A stretch of DNA of 64,000 bases from Larus michahellis (taxonomy: Eukaryota; Chordata; Aves; Charadriiformes; Laridae). Location: contig NC_133906.1 of NCBI RefSeq assembly GCF_964199755.1, positions 19,405,419-19,469,418 on the forward strand, given 5' to 3'. The translations under genes were made by a program, and so were the position numbers. This document shows, one piece after another, positions 33,656 through 45,600 of the stretch. Below the pieces are notes generated by a model. The model had not been told where the DNA came from, made no database searches, and saw only the letters and a list, made by a program, of their open reading frames with translations. The first letter of the stretch is position 1; the number at the start of each line of letters is the position of its first letter.

Positions 33656-35889
33656 GTCCAGCGCTACGCTGTTGTGAAGGGACCAGAGTTGACCCAAGGA
33701 TACTGCGAGAAAGGGGTCTGCAAACAAGCTGCCTCAGTCCCATATGCACAAGAGTTATCCAAATTGCAAAGTGCCAGAACTGCTACTGAAATCTGTATTT
33801 TCTGTCAGTGTTGATCTAACGATTTCAAGTCTGTTAGAGAAAGCCATTTGGAATATTGTGCAGTGGCTTTTTTTTTTAAAGCGAGCTTGCTATACTTAAA
33901 ATATTTACAAAACAGGAATTCTTTGTCCTTTACTCCTTGGTAGCTTCTGATACTTCTAATCTGTATTAGAAGCGGCCAAGCTGAGCAGTACAATTTGCAA
34001 TAAGATCTTTTCCACAAAGTGGAGCCGGAATTCCTTTGAGTCAATGGTGTTGTCCTGATGAATTGAGTTGTGTGCTCTTTTTGAATTGCCTCTTGGTGCG
34101 TGTAGCCCATCAGAACCATGGTGAGCTTGAACAAATCTGTTTTGTGTCGTGTGCTTCTATGTTGCTATCAAAATGTACTGTACTTAGGAAAAAGAATAGT
34201 ACCAGGATCTGCTGCTGGATTAAACAAATTGTTGCAGTTTCAAAGCAGCTTAGAGAACAACCAGGGGGTCTCAGTTTTCCATGCATCTGCAGAAAACTTG
34301 TGTGTACTCTAGTGTGCAGAGGGCGAATTGTTGTTACAAAGCTTGTCACGTAAACTCGGTGCTGATTGCCAAAGCGCCTTACCCTGGTTCTGTCTTCGAG
34401 AACGGAGCAGTAACAGCACTGCTGGCACTCTCTTTCTTTCGACTTTGCTGATTTCACTTACTATAGAAAATCCAAAGTTTTATATTGCATTTGACATTAT
34501 TGTGAGAAAAGAATGGCAGTAATATGTAGTGGCATAATTTATAAATTAATTCATCTACAGAACAGATGTCTCAGGCACTTCTCTCTGAACAACATTATAA
34601 TAAAGGAGAGGAAAAGTAGTGACACTCACTTTGCTCTGTCTAGTGCTTTCAGAAAGCAGTTGAAGTGGTTAGCGGAGGGGCTGGCTGAGCTGTTTGCCAG
34701 CCACTGTTTGCAGGAGCGGAGTAACTCACGGACCGTGCTCTGTCTCATCTGCTGAAGAGGGGTGGCAGAAGGGAGAGGCGCAGGTGCTGACGTAGGTACA
34801 CACATAAGTACTTCACCAAGGATATCTCGCATGGCTTCCTGAGCTGTAGAGATCCAGCCTCAAGGAATCAGAGTGCAGACAAGAATGTAATTTCTTCTTT
34901 CACTCTTTGGTGCTGTTTTTTTTTCTCCTTAACATTTGTAAGTTGTATCACTTAAATAGCATTTTATATCCTGTTGAGATTTAGTAGATGTAAGGCTTGT
35001 AAGCACTCCACAAATTAATTTCTTACAACTACTGGAAGCATATTGCCATATAATTTTAACAACTTGGCAACAGGAGCACCATTTAATTTCCCACAACTCT
35101 TTTTTCTTTCCTTATTATTACAGAAATGTCAGTTGAACAAGTGATTTTGGACGGCTGCTCAGGATTCTTAAGAGGATTTGACATTACATTTACATGAGTA
35201 GAGATGGAAAACAAGCAGGCACGGTGGTAATAGCGGGGTGGGGCTGTCTGTTGTAATGCATGCTCGTAACAAAGGGTCTGAACAAATTATATTTATCGTA
35301 TCATGTCAGAGAATGGGAAACTGAAGCATCTCTTAACATTTTAAACTACCTTCTGGGGAAAGTTCTGCAGTCAGCCACCAATAAACGCAGCCTAGTTGGC
35401 TTTGGTTTGTCAGATAAGTGGTGTTTGTCAGGAAGGAAGAAAATGGCTAGCCTTGGTTATAGCAGTGTTCCCGCCAGCTTGATACCTTTTCCAAGATTGT
35501 AGCAAACTTTATCTGCTTCAGGAGAATAAAGCCTTCTCTAGACACTTCCAGTAGCTACTGCCCTCAACAGTAACTTCTTTTTTGCTTCCATAGTTTGGTG
35601 GCACTTTATGTCCAGGTGAAAAGTTTGTATAGTTTTGTGTAACCTGTCTGGTTTCTTTTAAGTTTCTTGAGGTCATCGGTGTTAAAAGATACTCTTGTGG
35701 ATAAATGCCTAGTTCTCTTAGAAGCCCTGCTAAGATGCTGCTGGCTTCACTTCTGTACTACGACGAGCTCTGCAGCTTTCTTGCACGTGCATGAGTGGAG
35801 ATTTGGGGGTTTGCACTGATTTGGATGTCCTAGTTGGAAGAGGTGAAGGCTACAAGAGAGAGTGATAGGTTTTAATCTCCTTTGGCTCT

Positions 35890-35916
35890 CCTGATGGCTC
35901 TCCACGAGCCATCAGG
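35890..35916 (+). repeat. Perfect 11-bp inverted repeat in the MFAP3 3' UTR
   Basis: CCTGATGGCTC at 35890-35900 and GAGCCATCAGG at 35906-35916 are perfect reverse complements around the 5-nt loop TCCAC. In RNA this would form a stable stem-loop. Confidence 0.85.
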
Positions 35917-36986
35917 ATTTTACCTGCACCTGCCTTTTTTCCCCATAAATAGCTCTCCTTACTTCTGTGAAACTCTTGCGTTATATGCAGCAGTAGCATC
36001 TTGGCCATTTTCCCCCTAACTACGTATGCAGTGTAGAGATGCAGCTACAAAATCAAAGCTGCAGTTAATCGCTTCCTAAGAAGCAGTTGTGCAGTCGTGA
36101 TTGACAGATGTCTCATTGGAAGCGGCAGTTTACAGGTGGCAGAATGACACTGGAGGTGTGTCAGATGGGTGTCAGGAGAGCAGTTTCTAGATTAATTCAA
36201 TCTGTTTGTTGATTTTTACACTTTATTTACATAGCTCCAAGTTCTTACTAAGCACAGTTACTCGGTGTCTTCGTGTGTCCTGTTGCTGGTGGAGAGGAAA
36301 GAATGGTCATGCATAAAGGTCCTCAAAAATGCAGTTTCAGTGTCAATTGCTGGATAGTAAAGCTAAGAGTTTTGCTGAATTATTACAGTATTTTGTTCGG
36401 TAAATTAATTTCATTCCTGGGAAGGAGGCAGTTTTTGTAAGGATTTCAGTAAATCAGGAGTACTTATTAAATGATCCTACTCCCACTGAATTCAATTAGA
36501 GCAGATTTGAAGCTCTAGTATATTTTACAAACGATATTACAGGATTTTTATGCATCTGAAAGCAAGGATGGTGGGGATGTTATACTATAAATGTGATTTC
36601 CAGAGAATGAAATCTGACACTGGTTTGCAAACAACGTGTGAACTATTCTTGTTATCCTGACTAGATGTATGCACTTAAATTTGTTTGATGCGACTAATTG
36701 ACTATTAACATTGAAAGATGATGTAAACATCAGTGTTTCTCTCTTAATTTTTTGTAGGACAAGGAGAGTCTACAGTGGTTTCCTTGCTTTAAACTAAATT
36801 CTTTGACAATCACAAGGCTATTTTTCTCTTCTTTGTGACTTACTTTAAATAATGTTAAATCTACTTGTTATCCAAGAGTACCTAAGACTAACTTTGTAGT
36901 GGTTATTTGTATTACCTGTAATGTAACTGTTTAATGTAACCACATAGGATTTCATACTTTCATAAAATGAATTGGTAGATTTGCAA

Positions 36987-36992
36987 AATAAA
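36987..36992 (+). terminator. MFAP3 distal poly(A) signal
   Basis: AATAAA followed within 40 nt by a T/GT-rich stretch (TTTTGTTAGGGTTTTC), the classic layout of a cleavage site near 37005-37015. Sequence composition changes sharply after it. Confidence 0.75.
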
Positions 36993-37402
36993 TTAAAAAC
37001 GGAAGCCTCGTTTTGTTAGGGTTTTCTTTTTTGTCAGTGAGGGGCGATGAGTGCCTGTCTGTCCGAGGTTAAATAGCAGCGGTATGCAACTAAGCAAAGG
37101 TGGTTAGCCAGCCTGACGAAGGTCGGCGGGGTATTCAGTTATCTGATAGCAGTTCCTGCTATGACGTCTTTGGGTCTGTCGTTTTTCTATGTCTCAAAGT
37201 CCCCAGCAGCATCTGTAATAATTGTTACAGCTACATAAACAAATGGTAACGGACATGAAATGGTCTCAGGAAGGCCCGTGCGTTCTCCTTGATTTCACTT
37301 TTGCAAGGTAAAAGGGCGATGGTGAAGTGCAGTGACCGTCAGCTGTATTTTCTGTTCTTACCTTTTTCACGGGATTGTACTATTCTATGTTGTAATCACA
37401 TC

Positions 37403-37423
37403 TTTTTTTTTTTTTTTTTTTTT
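37403..37423 (+). repeat. T21 homopolymer
   Basis: An uninterrupted run of 21 T residues followed by AAGTTC. No adjoining SINE or LINE body is evident. Confidence 0.9.
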
Positions 37424-39689
37424 AAGTTCTGCTCAAAACCCAGTATATTTGGACACAACTTATCTCCTAAAAGGCAACGCAGCACAAATGTGGAGTATCT
37501 AAAGCTTTTGAGTGACCAGGTCCGTGTCGCTGTTTTTCCAGTGAGTTGCTGAGATGGCATAAAGAAATTTCCACTCCTGCGCCAAGGGAAGGATGTGGGC
37601 TGCTCTCACTCTGCATCCCTAGAGCTGGAGGAGACGTAGGTCTGACTTTACCCTTGCCCTTTGCTAGCCAGCAGTTTATTACATTACACGGGGAGGGAGT
37701 AACATCCCCTGGAGTCCTGTGCTGGGCACACTGAGAATGGAAAGGAGGGGACCAGGCTTGGGTTCCTGATCCCTTTGCAATCAATTCAGAGTATTAAACT
37801 CTGCCAGGGGATGATCCCAAGCCCCTAAGCGAGGCGTTTACTTATCCCCACCGGTTACACGGGGAAGCTGTATTTCCCATGTGGGCATCCGACACTGCGT
37901 GATAATGGATGTCTCGTGTACGGGCACATCATGCAGCTCTGGGTGCCAGCCTGGAGCACAGAGTAAAAGCGCCCCTAGTTAAGTTTAAACTGCAATCCCC
38001 CCCCACCCCAAACACCAAAAATCCATCTTGCTGAGAAGCCCTCTGTAATGTAGTCAGTGGGGTTGTGCAAGAGTGAATGAAAGCAGACTTCACCACATTG
38101 CTTTTAAAAGAATGGTCTCTGGTTGCCAGTCTCTGCACAAGGCAGATAATAGAATTAAAGCTGAATCTTGGGGATTTTCTCATGAGAATCAGCTGCTTAA
38201 AGGAGGAATTATTGGACCCATACCGCTCAGGCTAGGTTAATGTTCAATCAGCATCTGCTTTCTATCTCCACGTTACGAGATATGCATGAATGATAACGGT
38301 TCAGTTTCTTAAAACTCCTGTAACCTGACTCTTCATGATCCCATCCACAGTGAACAAATTCATCAGCATAAATTCAAAGCGCTTTTCCAGTTGGATAACA
38401 ACTAGAAATTGTTTATTGAACATTGTTGATCACTGTAAAGGGAGCTGCATTAAGGATGATTGTACTTTAATTTTAGGTGTTCTCCTTAAAAAATACATTT
38501 TTTTCTTAATGTTGCACGTGTGGAGACACCACCATGTCGTTCAATTCAGGCAAGTTACAGCTTTATCGACTTCCATTCAGCCAGGTCATTTCACACCAGC
38601 TGGGTCTCTCTCTGTTTTTTTTTTTATTGTATAGCGGCTCATTCAGATGTCTCCAAACACTGCCAGCTTTTTTGCATGTGGAAAGGAGAATTACACCATC
38701 ACTCCAAAAAAATAAAATATTGTTTTGCTAGATGTTCAAATATCAAAAAAGCCCAAAAAGCTGGGAAGTTACGCTTTATCCCTGGGAAGGCAGTGCCTAT
38801 TCTTTGGTCACGCCTGGCTGCCAATGATCATCGTAATACTGAGCAATTAGGCCTTTCATTTTCATTAGGCTAATTAATTGTTTTCACAGTGCCCTGAATA
38901 TAGAATCATTTGCCTTTGGAAAGAATCAAAGGATTGGAATGGCTTCATCCCAAGATGCTCAGAATGTATTTTATTTATTTTATGGGCGAAAAATTCTCTC
39001 GCGCCCCCAGTGCAAACCATATACTTGAGCACTAATGCCTGCGCTGGGACGCTCGCATCGGCAGAGATGCACATGGATTATACATATGTCCATCCATCTG
39101 CCTCCACATTCCATATGGTATCCAAGGTTTCTGCTGCTGCATGTCGATGAGTCGGGCAAAGAGGCTGGTGTCGTCGTGGCGCGTGTGTGTGTGCTGCCGG
39201 GTTTTGCGCGTCGGCCGCTGTCAGGGGCTGGAAGAGTGATGAACATGTCTGATCTCCGACGGAGATCGGCTGTCCCCGGCACAGACGTTGCTGACGGCAG
39301 CACCACTGGGACTGTGAGTGCTGTATCGTGATAGCCCTCGGGAGGGCAGAGCACTGGGGTGGATAAATGCACTGAAGACTGTCTCAAGAGGTTTATACTT
39401 CAAGTAAATCAAAGGCAAATGAAACCTGGGCGAGGATTTTATGAAGGGCGCACAGTGGATTCAATATTGCAGAGGCTATTGCTAGCTCTTTTTTATGTTC
39501 AGTGCCTCTTTGTGCTACCATGTTATTAAATATATATAATTTCATATTAAATCGTTCCAAGCAAATACAAGCTTGCAGAAAGCCATTGCAGTGGAAAGTG
39601 AGGGGACGTATTCAGCTTTAAATTTAAGGGGGAGGCTGCCATCACACGAACTTCAGTAAGTAGTTGGAGATAGCTGGCTGGAGTTCCCC

Positions 39690-39995
39690 TTCCCATTCCT
39701 TCTCTCTGCCTCTGGTATAAGGCCTCTTACGGGCCGTCTGCAGGACCTGAAAATGAAAATTGTGTCCCGTGCTACTTTCTGTTCCTGTGAAGGTCGGGGC
39801 ACTGAGAACAGCCCTGGGTTAGAAGCGAGCATGGGAACCCACCCAGGACGTGCTCTCAGCCACGGACGTCCGTCCTGTCTTAGAAACAGCCACTGGCAGA
39901 GATGTCGCATCTCCCAGGCAGTCTGTTCCCCTGCTAACCTATCCCGACTGCTGGAAAGTTTTCCCTGATACCTGTCCCCAGGCATCTCTAAATTC
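39690..39995 (-). mobile_element. Possible degenerate CR1/L3-like LINE fragment
   Basis: The plus strand around 39915-39975 (CAGTCTGTTCCCCTGC, then GGAAAGTTTTCCCTGATA) resembles the antisense 3' part of CR1/L3 LINEs, including the place where those elements read AAGTTCTTCCTAATA. The match is loose and by eye only. Confidence 0.22.
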
Positions 39996-41707
39996 CTCAC
40001 CTTTCTCATCCTGTCTGTGTCTACTGCTGCTACGTCTCAGCCCAAATCAGGGCCACCCCGAACACGCAGGAGAGGAACTGGGTGGGGACATCAAGCAGGG
40101 CCGTGCTTGGCTTCATGTGCCTGCCAGGTCTGAAGAGGCTGTTCAATGTTCAGACAAAACCTGCAGAATTTAACTGAAAGTTGAACTCCTTTTGTTTATT
40201 CAATGCCTGGATGTCTGGGTGTCGCTTCCCTTCAGGAAGGGCTTTGGACCTTCCTGCTGTCTAACTGTGCTGGGTCATGCGAATGTCCCTGACATTAGCA
40301 CTGGCAGGCAACGGTCCCTGCCCCTGTTCATGTCAAACGAGTAAATCCAGTATTTTGGGTGCAGCGTTCTTGCGATAGCTTCATACAAGTATGTGGTAGA
40401 GAATGGAAAGCAGCCACTGCACAGAATATGAGCACATCCCACCATTATCTCAAGAGCTTTTCAGCATTTCACTTACTTTCCCCCCTCGGTGCCTTCTCTT
40501 TACTTTCCTTCGCAGTAAATACACTATGTTGCCTGGTCAGTGGGGGAATCCCAAGTTTTCATTTTTCTTTCTTTTTTTTTTTTTTTATTTTGTGACTTTT
40601 CCTCAAGCTCAACTCTCCTAAATAATGACTAGGGAGGAGGAGAAGAACAGATATGAAGGAGTTTGGACAACTGTCCTGAATTAGAGGATGGGTTTGCTTT
40701 GGAAACCCTAACTGCATCACGCTCTGTTACAGAGAGTTGGCCTTAACAGCACATCTCCTGCAGCAGGGTGTCACTTCGCTTCCATACATTACTTGAAATG
40801 CCTTATTAATTTGATGACCTCGTAGGCTCTCAGAAAAAGCCATTTATCAGTGTTTTGAGGAAAGAGAACTCCTATGAGCTAAAGGGACTGTTCTGTTGCT
40901 CAGATTTATTGCTTGGCTGACTTAATTCACCATTCAGACATGATGATTTTTGGCTGCTGGGCAGTGGCCCTTTCAATGTTGAAACTAATTAACTGCTAGA
41001 ACTTTTTTAGTAAGGCTGTTTTCTTACTGTTGGGCTTTTTTTTTTCCTTTTTTTTTAAATCCACGGAAATAAAACAAACACGATCCTTGAAACACAGGTT
41101 GCATGGATACGGTATCAGTGCAGACGCAGCACCCCGTTGAATGACTTTGTGTTACAAAGAAAGTACGGCTGCCGGCTGTCCCTGCTGTCCACATGACGCT
41201 ATACAAAGGTAAGATGAGAAAAGAGACAACATCTGAAGAGGGAAGAAAGGAGGGATGCCAGAATCATGACAAAGTGAGAGCTCGGAGAATAGCAAGAGAG
41301 GGCTCCGGTGTACAGGAAGGGATCCACAGCCATCCAAGACCTGAGCTGTGGACTCGTTGGCAGGTGAAGGTCAACGGCTACGCAGCTGGGGAGTCCTTGC
41401 ACCTCCCTCCCCTTCCTTCATCCCTGCCGCTGCTCTTGCCGCCTGTACTTTGGAAAGAACCGTGTACTTCATAGCTCGGACAGATCATAAGGACTGCGGT
41501 GCCTGCTGTCAGGACTTCGTCTAAACCTTGCACGGGAGGAGAAGGAAGGGAAAGAGGGGTCGCTGGTTGTCAGGATGCATCCGGCTGCGGGAAGTTAAGC
41601 CACTGGTTGTTAACTCATGAGGGAATTCTGCTGATCAAAGTATTTTCTGGGAAAAGTTAATAACCCCTGCGATATTTCACGGTGATGTCTAAAGAAGGCA
41701 TAAACAG

Positions 41708-41731
41708 ATCTAGAAGCTCAAGCTTCTAGAT
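41708..41731. repeat. Near-perfect 24-bp palindrome
   Basis: ATCTAGAAGCT at 41708-41718 and AGCTTCTAGAT at 41721-41731 are perfect reverse complements with only CA between them. It could form a hairpin or bind a dimeric factor, or may be chance. Confidence 0.85.
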
Positions 41732-42484
41732 AAATTCAGTGTCGGTTGTGCTCCTCCCTGCAGTGTTTTTGTAAAGCACTGCTGCCCTGCTCCTTGCTCC
41801 GAGTTCGTAGGTGCGAATGAAATATAAATAACAGCTGTTAACTGAAAGCAGGGAATCCCTCGCTGGCTCCAGCGAGCTCCCCATCTGTCTTTGTTCCTGA
41901 CAGTTTGATTACCTTTATCATCATCTTTAAATGCAGAGCCACAAATACCATTAGTGGTCATAAAGAACGGCAGTTCTTCCTGACATGCTTCAACCACAAT
42001 GTCCTCCTCGACTGGCGGCAAGGAGCACGGGCCAGACGTCTTTCTCCTGTGAGTTTGGGCTTGGAGTCTCAGCCCTGGCTTTCAATTCACCTCCATCTGA
42101 TTGTCTTCTTTCCTGCATTTCATTTCAGATGTCTCCAGGATTTCCAGCCTTCTTCTGAAGCTTCACGGTCTAGTTGCTCATCCCTGGCGCACAGGAGTAG
42201 AGAGGAGCACCCCTGCGGGTGTGATCAAGGAAATCTCCTGTCACTCGACTTGTTCTGGACAAAGGGGAAAGTGCAGAGGACCAACTGCATCTAGGAGAGG
42301 AGAGACCTCTGCTTGCCATGGATGCTGGTGGAGCTCACCTGGTCTTGGCCAACTCAGGGAGAGCTCCGAAAGGATCATGATGTTTTCTGTCTGCTAGTTC
42401 TCTAGGTGAAGTAAGAGGACCGTTGGTGGAGGTTTGTCATGGAGGGGGGGTTGAATAAAAGGAAACAGAATTTGGTGATCAGGA

Positions 42485-42508
42485 GAGTCCAAAATAGAGT
42501 CCAAAATA
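42485..42508 (+). repeat. 12-bp tandem duplication
   Basis: GAGTCCAAAATA occurs twice in a row. This is a recent-looking small duplication with no coding meaning. Confidence 0.9.
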
Positions 42509-42637
42509 GCATCTTGGGATATGTTGTACCAATCAGCTGCCCCATCTCTTAACTCTCAGCCAGACCATGTTCTAGCATCCCCTGGCCTAGAAAGGTGCCC
42601 TTAGAGGTAGGACAGGACACAGTCAGGGTGTGAGGGG

Positions 42638-42681
42638 GACAGGGCTGAGGGCTGAGCGTGACAGGGCTGAGGGCTGAGCGT
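42638..42681 (+). repeat. 22-bp perfect tandem duplication
   Basis: Two identical 22-bp units, each GACAGGGCTGAGGGCTGAGC plus GT. Each unit also contains the internal repeat AGGGCTG. Confidence 0.9.
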
Positions 42682-45600
42682 GACCTGGTACGCCATGCAT
42701 ACCAGGCATGGCGCCAATGGGGGAGACCGATTCTCTTTGGTCCCTGACACTTCTCTGTGCACCAGTGGGAGGAAGTGGTCTGGTCCAAGTGTCTTACCGT
42801 TTGCCAGCCATCCCTGCTGATCTCTCCTTGCCTGTGAGCACCCGCGCTTTGCTTCCCATCAAACAGTTCTTGAAGCGACACAGCAAAGCGCTGGGCGTAT
42901 CTTTGCTGCCACTCTCATCTCAGCAGCCCCAGCTTTTGGTTTGTTTAGCTGAAAGGGAGCCTGGGTCAAGGTTTTTATGTGCCAAGCTTAATCCAAACAG
43001 CAAGAACGTGCAGGTGAGCTCCGAGCCAGGATCTGGGCTGACAGGAGCCTGGCAGGAGGGGCATGCCGGGGACCAGGGCAACGCGGGCAGTGAAGGGGGA
43101 TGTTGGTGGTGGATGGGGTGGGAAGCCATGGGGTCCCTCTCGCGCCACCCCAGCCGGTTGTTGGGTGGCGGGGGCACATCGCAGCCAGGCAGCAGCCCCC
43201 AAGGCAGGGCTGGGAAGGAGCTCCTCGCCTGGAGCCCTGCACAAGCCCTGAGGCGTCTCCGGTACCGCTAGAGGCAGCTCTTGTTTTGAGCACGGAGAAA
43301 GCAGCCGGGCACCGGCAGGCACTGAGCTGCAGCCCAGGGATGGTGCTGCAGGCAGGAGGGACGGGGCTGCTCCTGCCTGCCCTGAGCGATGATGACCCCC
43401 AGCCCCTCGCCACAGCCCACCCAGGGTCCGACAGCCCATTCAGCAGCGGCTTTTCTCCATGGTGGCAAAGCCTGGGTGGGCAAGGGGACACCCAGCACCA
43501 TGCCAGCCAGCCTGAGCCCAGGCAAGAAAAGGTTGTAGGGGACATGGGAGGCTCAGGGGGGCTGAAGCCTGGCACCTGGGAGCAGCAATGTCCGAGGGAG
43601 GATGCTGGAGTGAGACCCCCCCACCCCGTCCTGCCTGTAGCGAGAGCAATTCCCCACCACCAGCATCCTGCGGCAGGAGGGCGGGAGATAAAAGCCAATG
43701 AAGGAAGGATTTGGTTTGTCCTTCTTTCTTTGTAGATTAACAGATCCAGCTCTGACTGAGGGATTTAGTGATTACAGCGACTTAATTGCATGGGGGAAAC
43801 ATTTCCTAGCAATTATTTATGTGTCTGGCTTGGCTCGCTGGGTGTTTCCCTTCGCACCGGGAAGGGCAGGGACAGCCCTCGCATGGCACGCTGCCCCAGC
43901 GCTCGGGGACAAAGCCGTCCCCAGGGAAGGGTGGTCGCAGCCTGGGTGGCACACAGGGCTGCACCCGCACCCCGGCCAGGCCTTCAGGACAAGCCCTGCC
44001 AGATGGATGCTGCCTGCAGCTGTGCTCCTGCCTGCGGCGTGCCTTGGGGACCCCCGGAGAGGTCGGATCCACACGCCCACCCTCCCCTTGGCGCAGGCAG
44101 CGCAGGCAGCCAGGCAAATCCTCGGTGGCCGAGGAGGTCCTCGGCAGCCACCCACCCCTCTCTGCTGCGCCGGGGCTCAGCCTGGGTGATTTCCAGCATT
44201 GCTCTTTTCATTTCAGTGCAGTGGGAGAAGAGGCTTACGGTCGCCTTAAAGGAATAAACGATGCATAAAAATATTTGATCAATTAAGCCGAACGATTTGG
44301 CAAGCGCAGACTCCCGCTGTACCCATCCTCCTCACAATTGCCTCATTATCCGGCCCTAAATCAAGCTGTCACAGCTTTTTTCGGCTTGGCGGGGAGAGGG
44401 AGGGAGGAAAGGAGGGGGGAAAGGAGGGAGCTGCTTTCCAGCGTTCACCTCCAAAAGAGAAAACCCTCTCCCCAAGCGGGGAGCGGGGCAGTGAGTCACC
44501 GAGAGCATCCTCCCCCCCTGCCTTCCCCCGCCACCCCCTCGCCGCTCGCTCGCAGTCTGCCTGCGCTGCTGCTTCTCCTTAATTTGATGGTGGAGCAGGG
44601 AGCGGAGACGTGATCGCGGCGGCTGGAGCAAGGGCCGCATTAGCCGGCATGGGCTGGTGTGGAGGCTGCGGGGCCCCACTCCGGCTCTGCCTGACACCAG
44701 GGGTGCCTTTACGGTGCCGTCCCCAAAGCTGTTGCCTTGGTCACTTGCTGCTGTCCGGGAAACATCCCGGGAAGGGGACACGTGTCTCATCAGCAGCGCA
44801 GGCAGGTAGTCCGGGGAGGGGTGTCCACTCTCCTCGGGTGCCAAAATGAAGAGAGCTCAGATCCTGCTTGCTTCTGTCCATGCCACATACGATGAGCATC
44901 TGGAGATCCTCCTCTTGCCTTGGCTGTGACAAGGGGCCCCTGGAGCCCCATAGCAATGGGCCCACTGCGCTGTGGTGTCAGATCAGCCTCTTTTCACTAG
45001 GAAACCGTGAGGGGGTTGCACCAAAGAAGCTCTTGATAAGAGCAGGTCCCAGAGGGGATATGTGTGTGTGCGTTAGCCCCAGACACCAGACATGGAGTCT
45101 TTCCCTGTTCATCAGTCAAGAGAGAAGCAAAATCTGTCTCTCTGGGAGCCTCAGTGTTTCACAGGCCCTGGAAAAATCGCCTGAGGACATGTTTCTTGCA
45201 TCCTCAGGACAACAGAGCATCCCTTGCCCTCCATGCAGGGAATCCCCTCTCAGGAAGGGTCCCCCTCACCTTCTGCCCTCCCTCGGCTGCGCCCTGGATG
45301 CTATGCCAGACCTGCCTGACTCTCCAAAGACCAAGTCTGCTAAATGAATTTGGAGCCAGACCCATCGATTCACTCTGCTGGGAGAGTGAAACAGCTGCAA
45401 AGTCATCTGTTCGTGGGAGCAGAGCCAGGCAGCCAGAGCATCCCCATTACGCTGGTCCCTTCTGCAGCAGAGACAGCCCCAATCAGACCCTTCCACCCCA
45501 GAAAACCTTCAACCCAAGAAGAAAAAAAGGGGACCGTGTGGTGTAACCACAAACACTTGCATACAAAATTGCTCCAGCTGGAGTTATCCAAATATGTGTG

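Larger units (their letters stand above)
33656..37010 (+). other. MFAP3 3' UTR
   Basis: About 3.3 kb of AT-rich, non-coding sequence from the stop to a strong poly(A) site. Earlier AATAAA hexamers near 34602, 35383 and 35525 could give shorter forms. A perfect 11-bp hairpin lies at 35890-35916. Confidence 0.75.

Noticed and set aside
42988-43735. Frames of 236 (minus) and 211 (plus) codons
   Set aside because: They overlap each other on opposite strands in GC-rich DNA. Their compositions follow base content, and no splice or family support is seen.
44480-44660. CpG-rich patch considered as the GALNT10 first exon
   Set aside because: No frame gives the expected basic N-terminus followed by a membrane anchor, and there is no matching splice donor. 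GALNT10 probably begins beyond this window.
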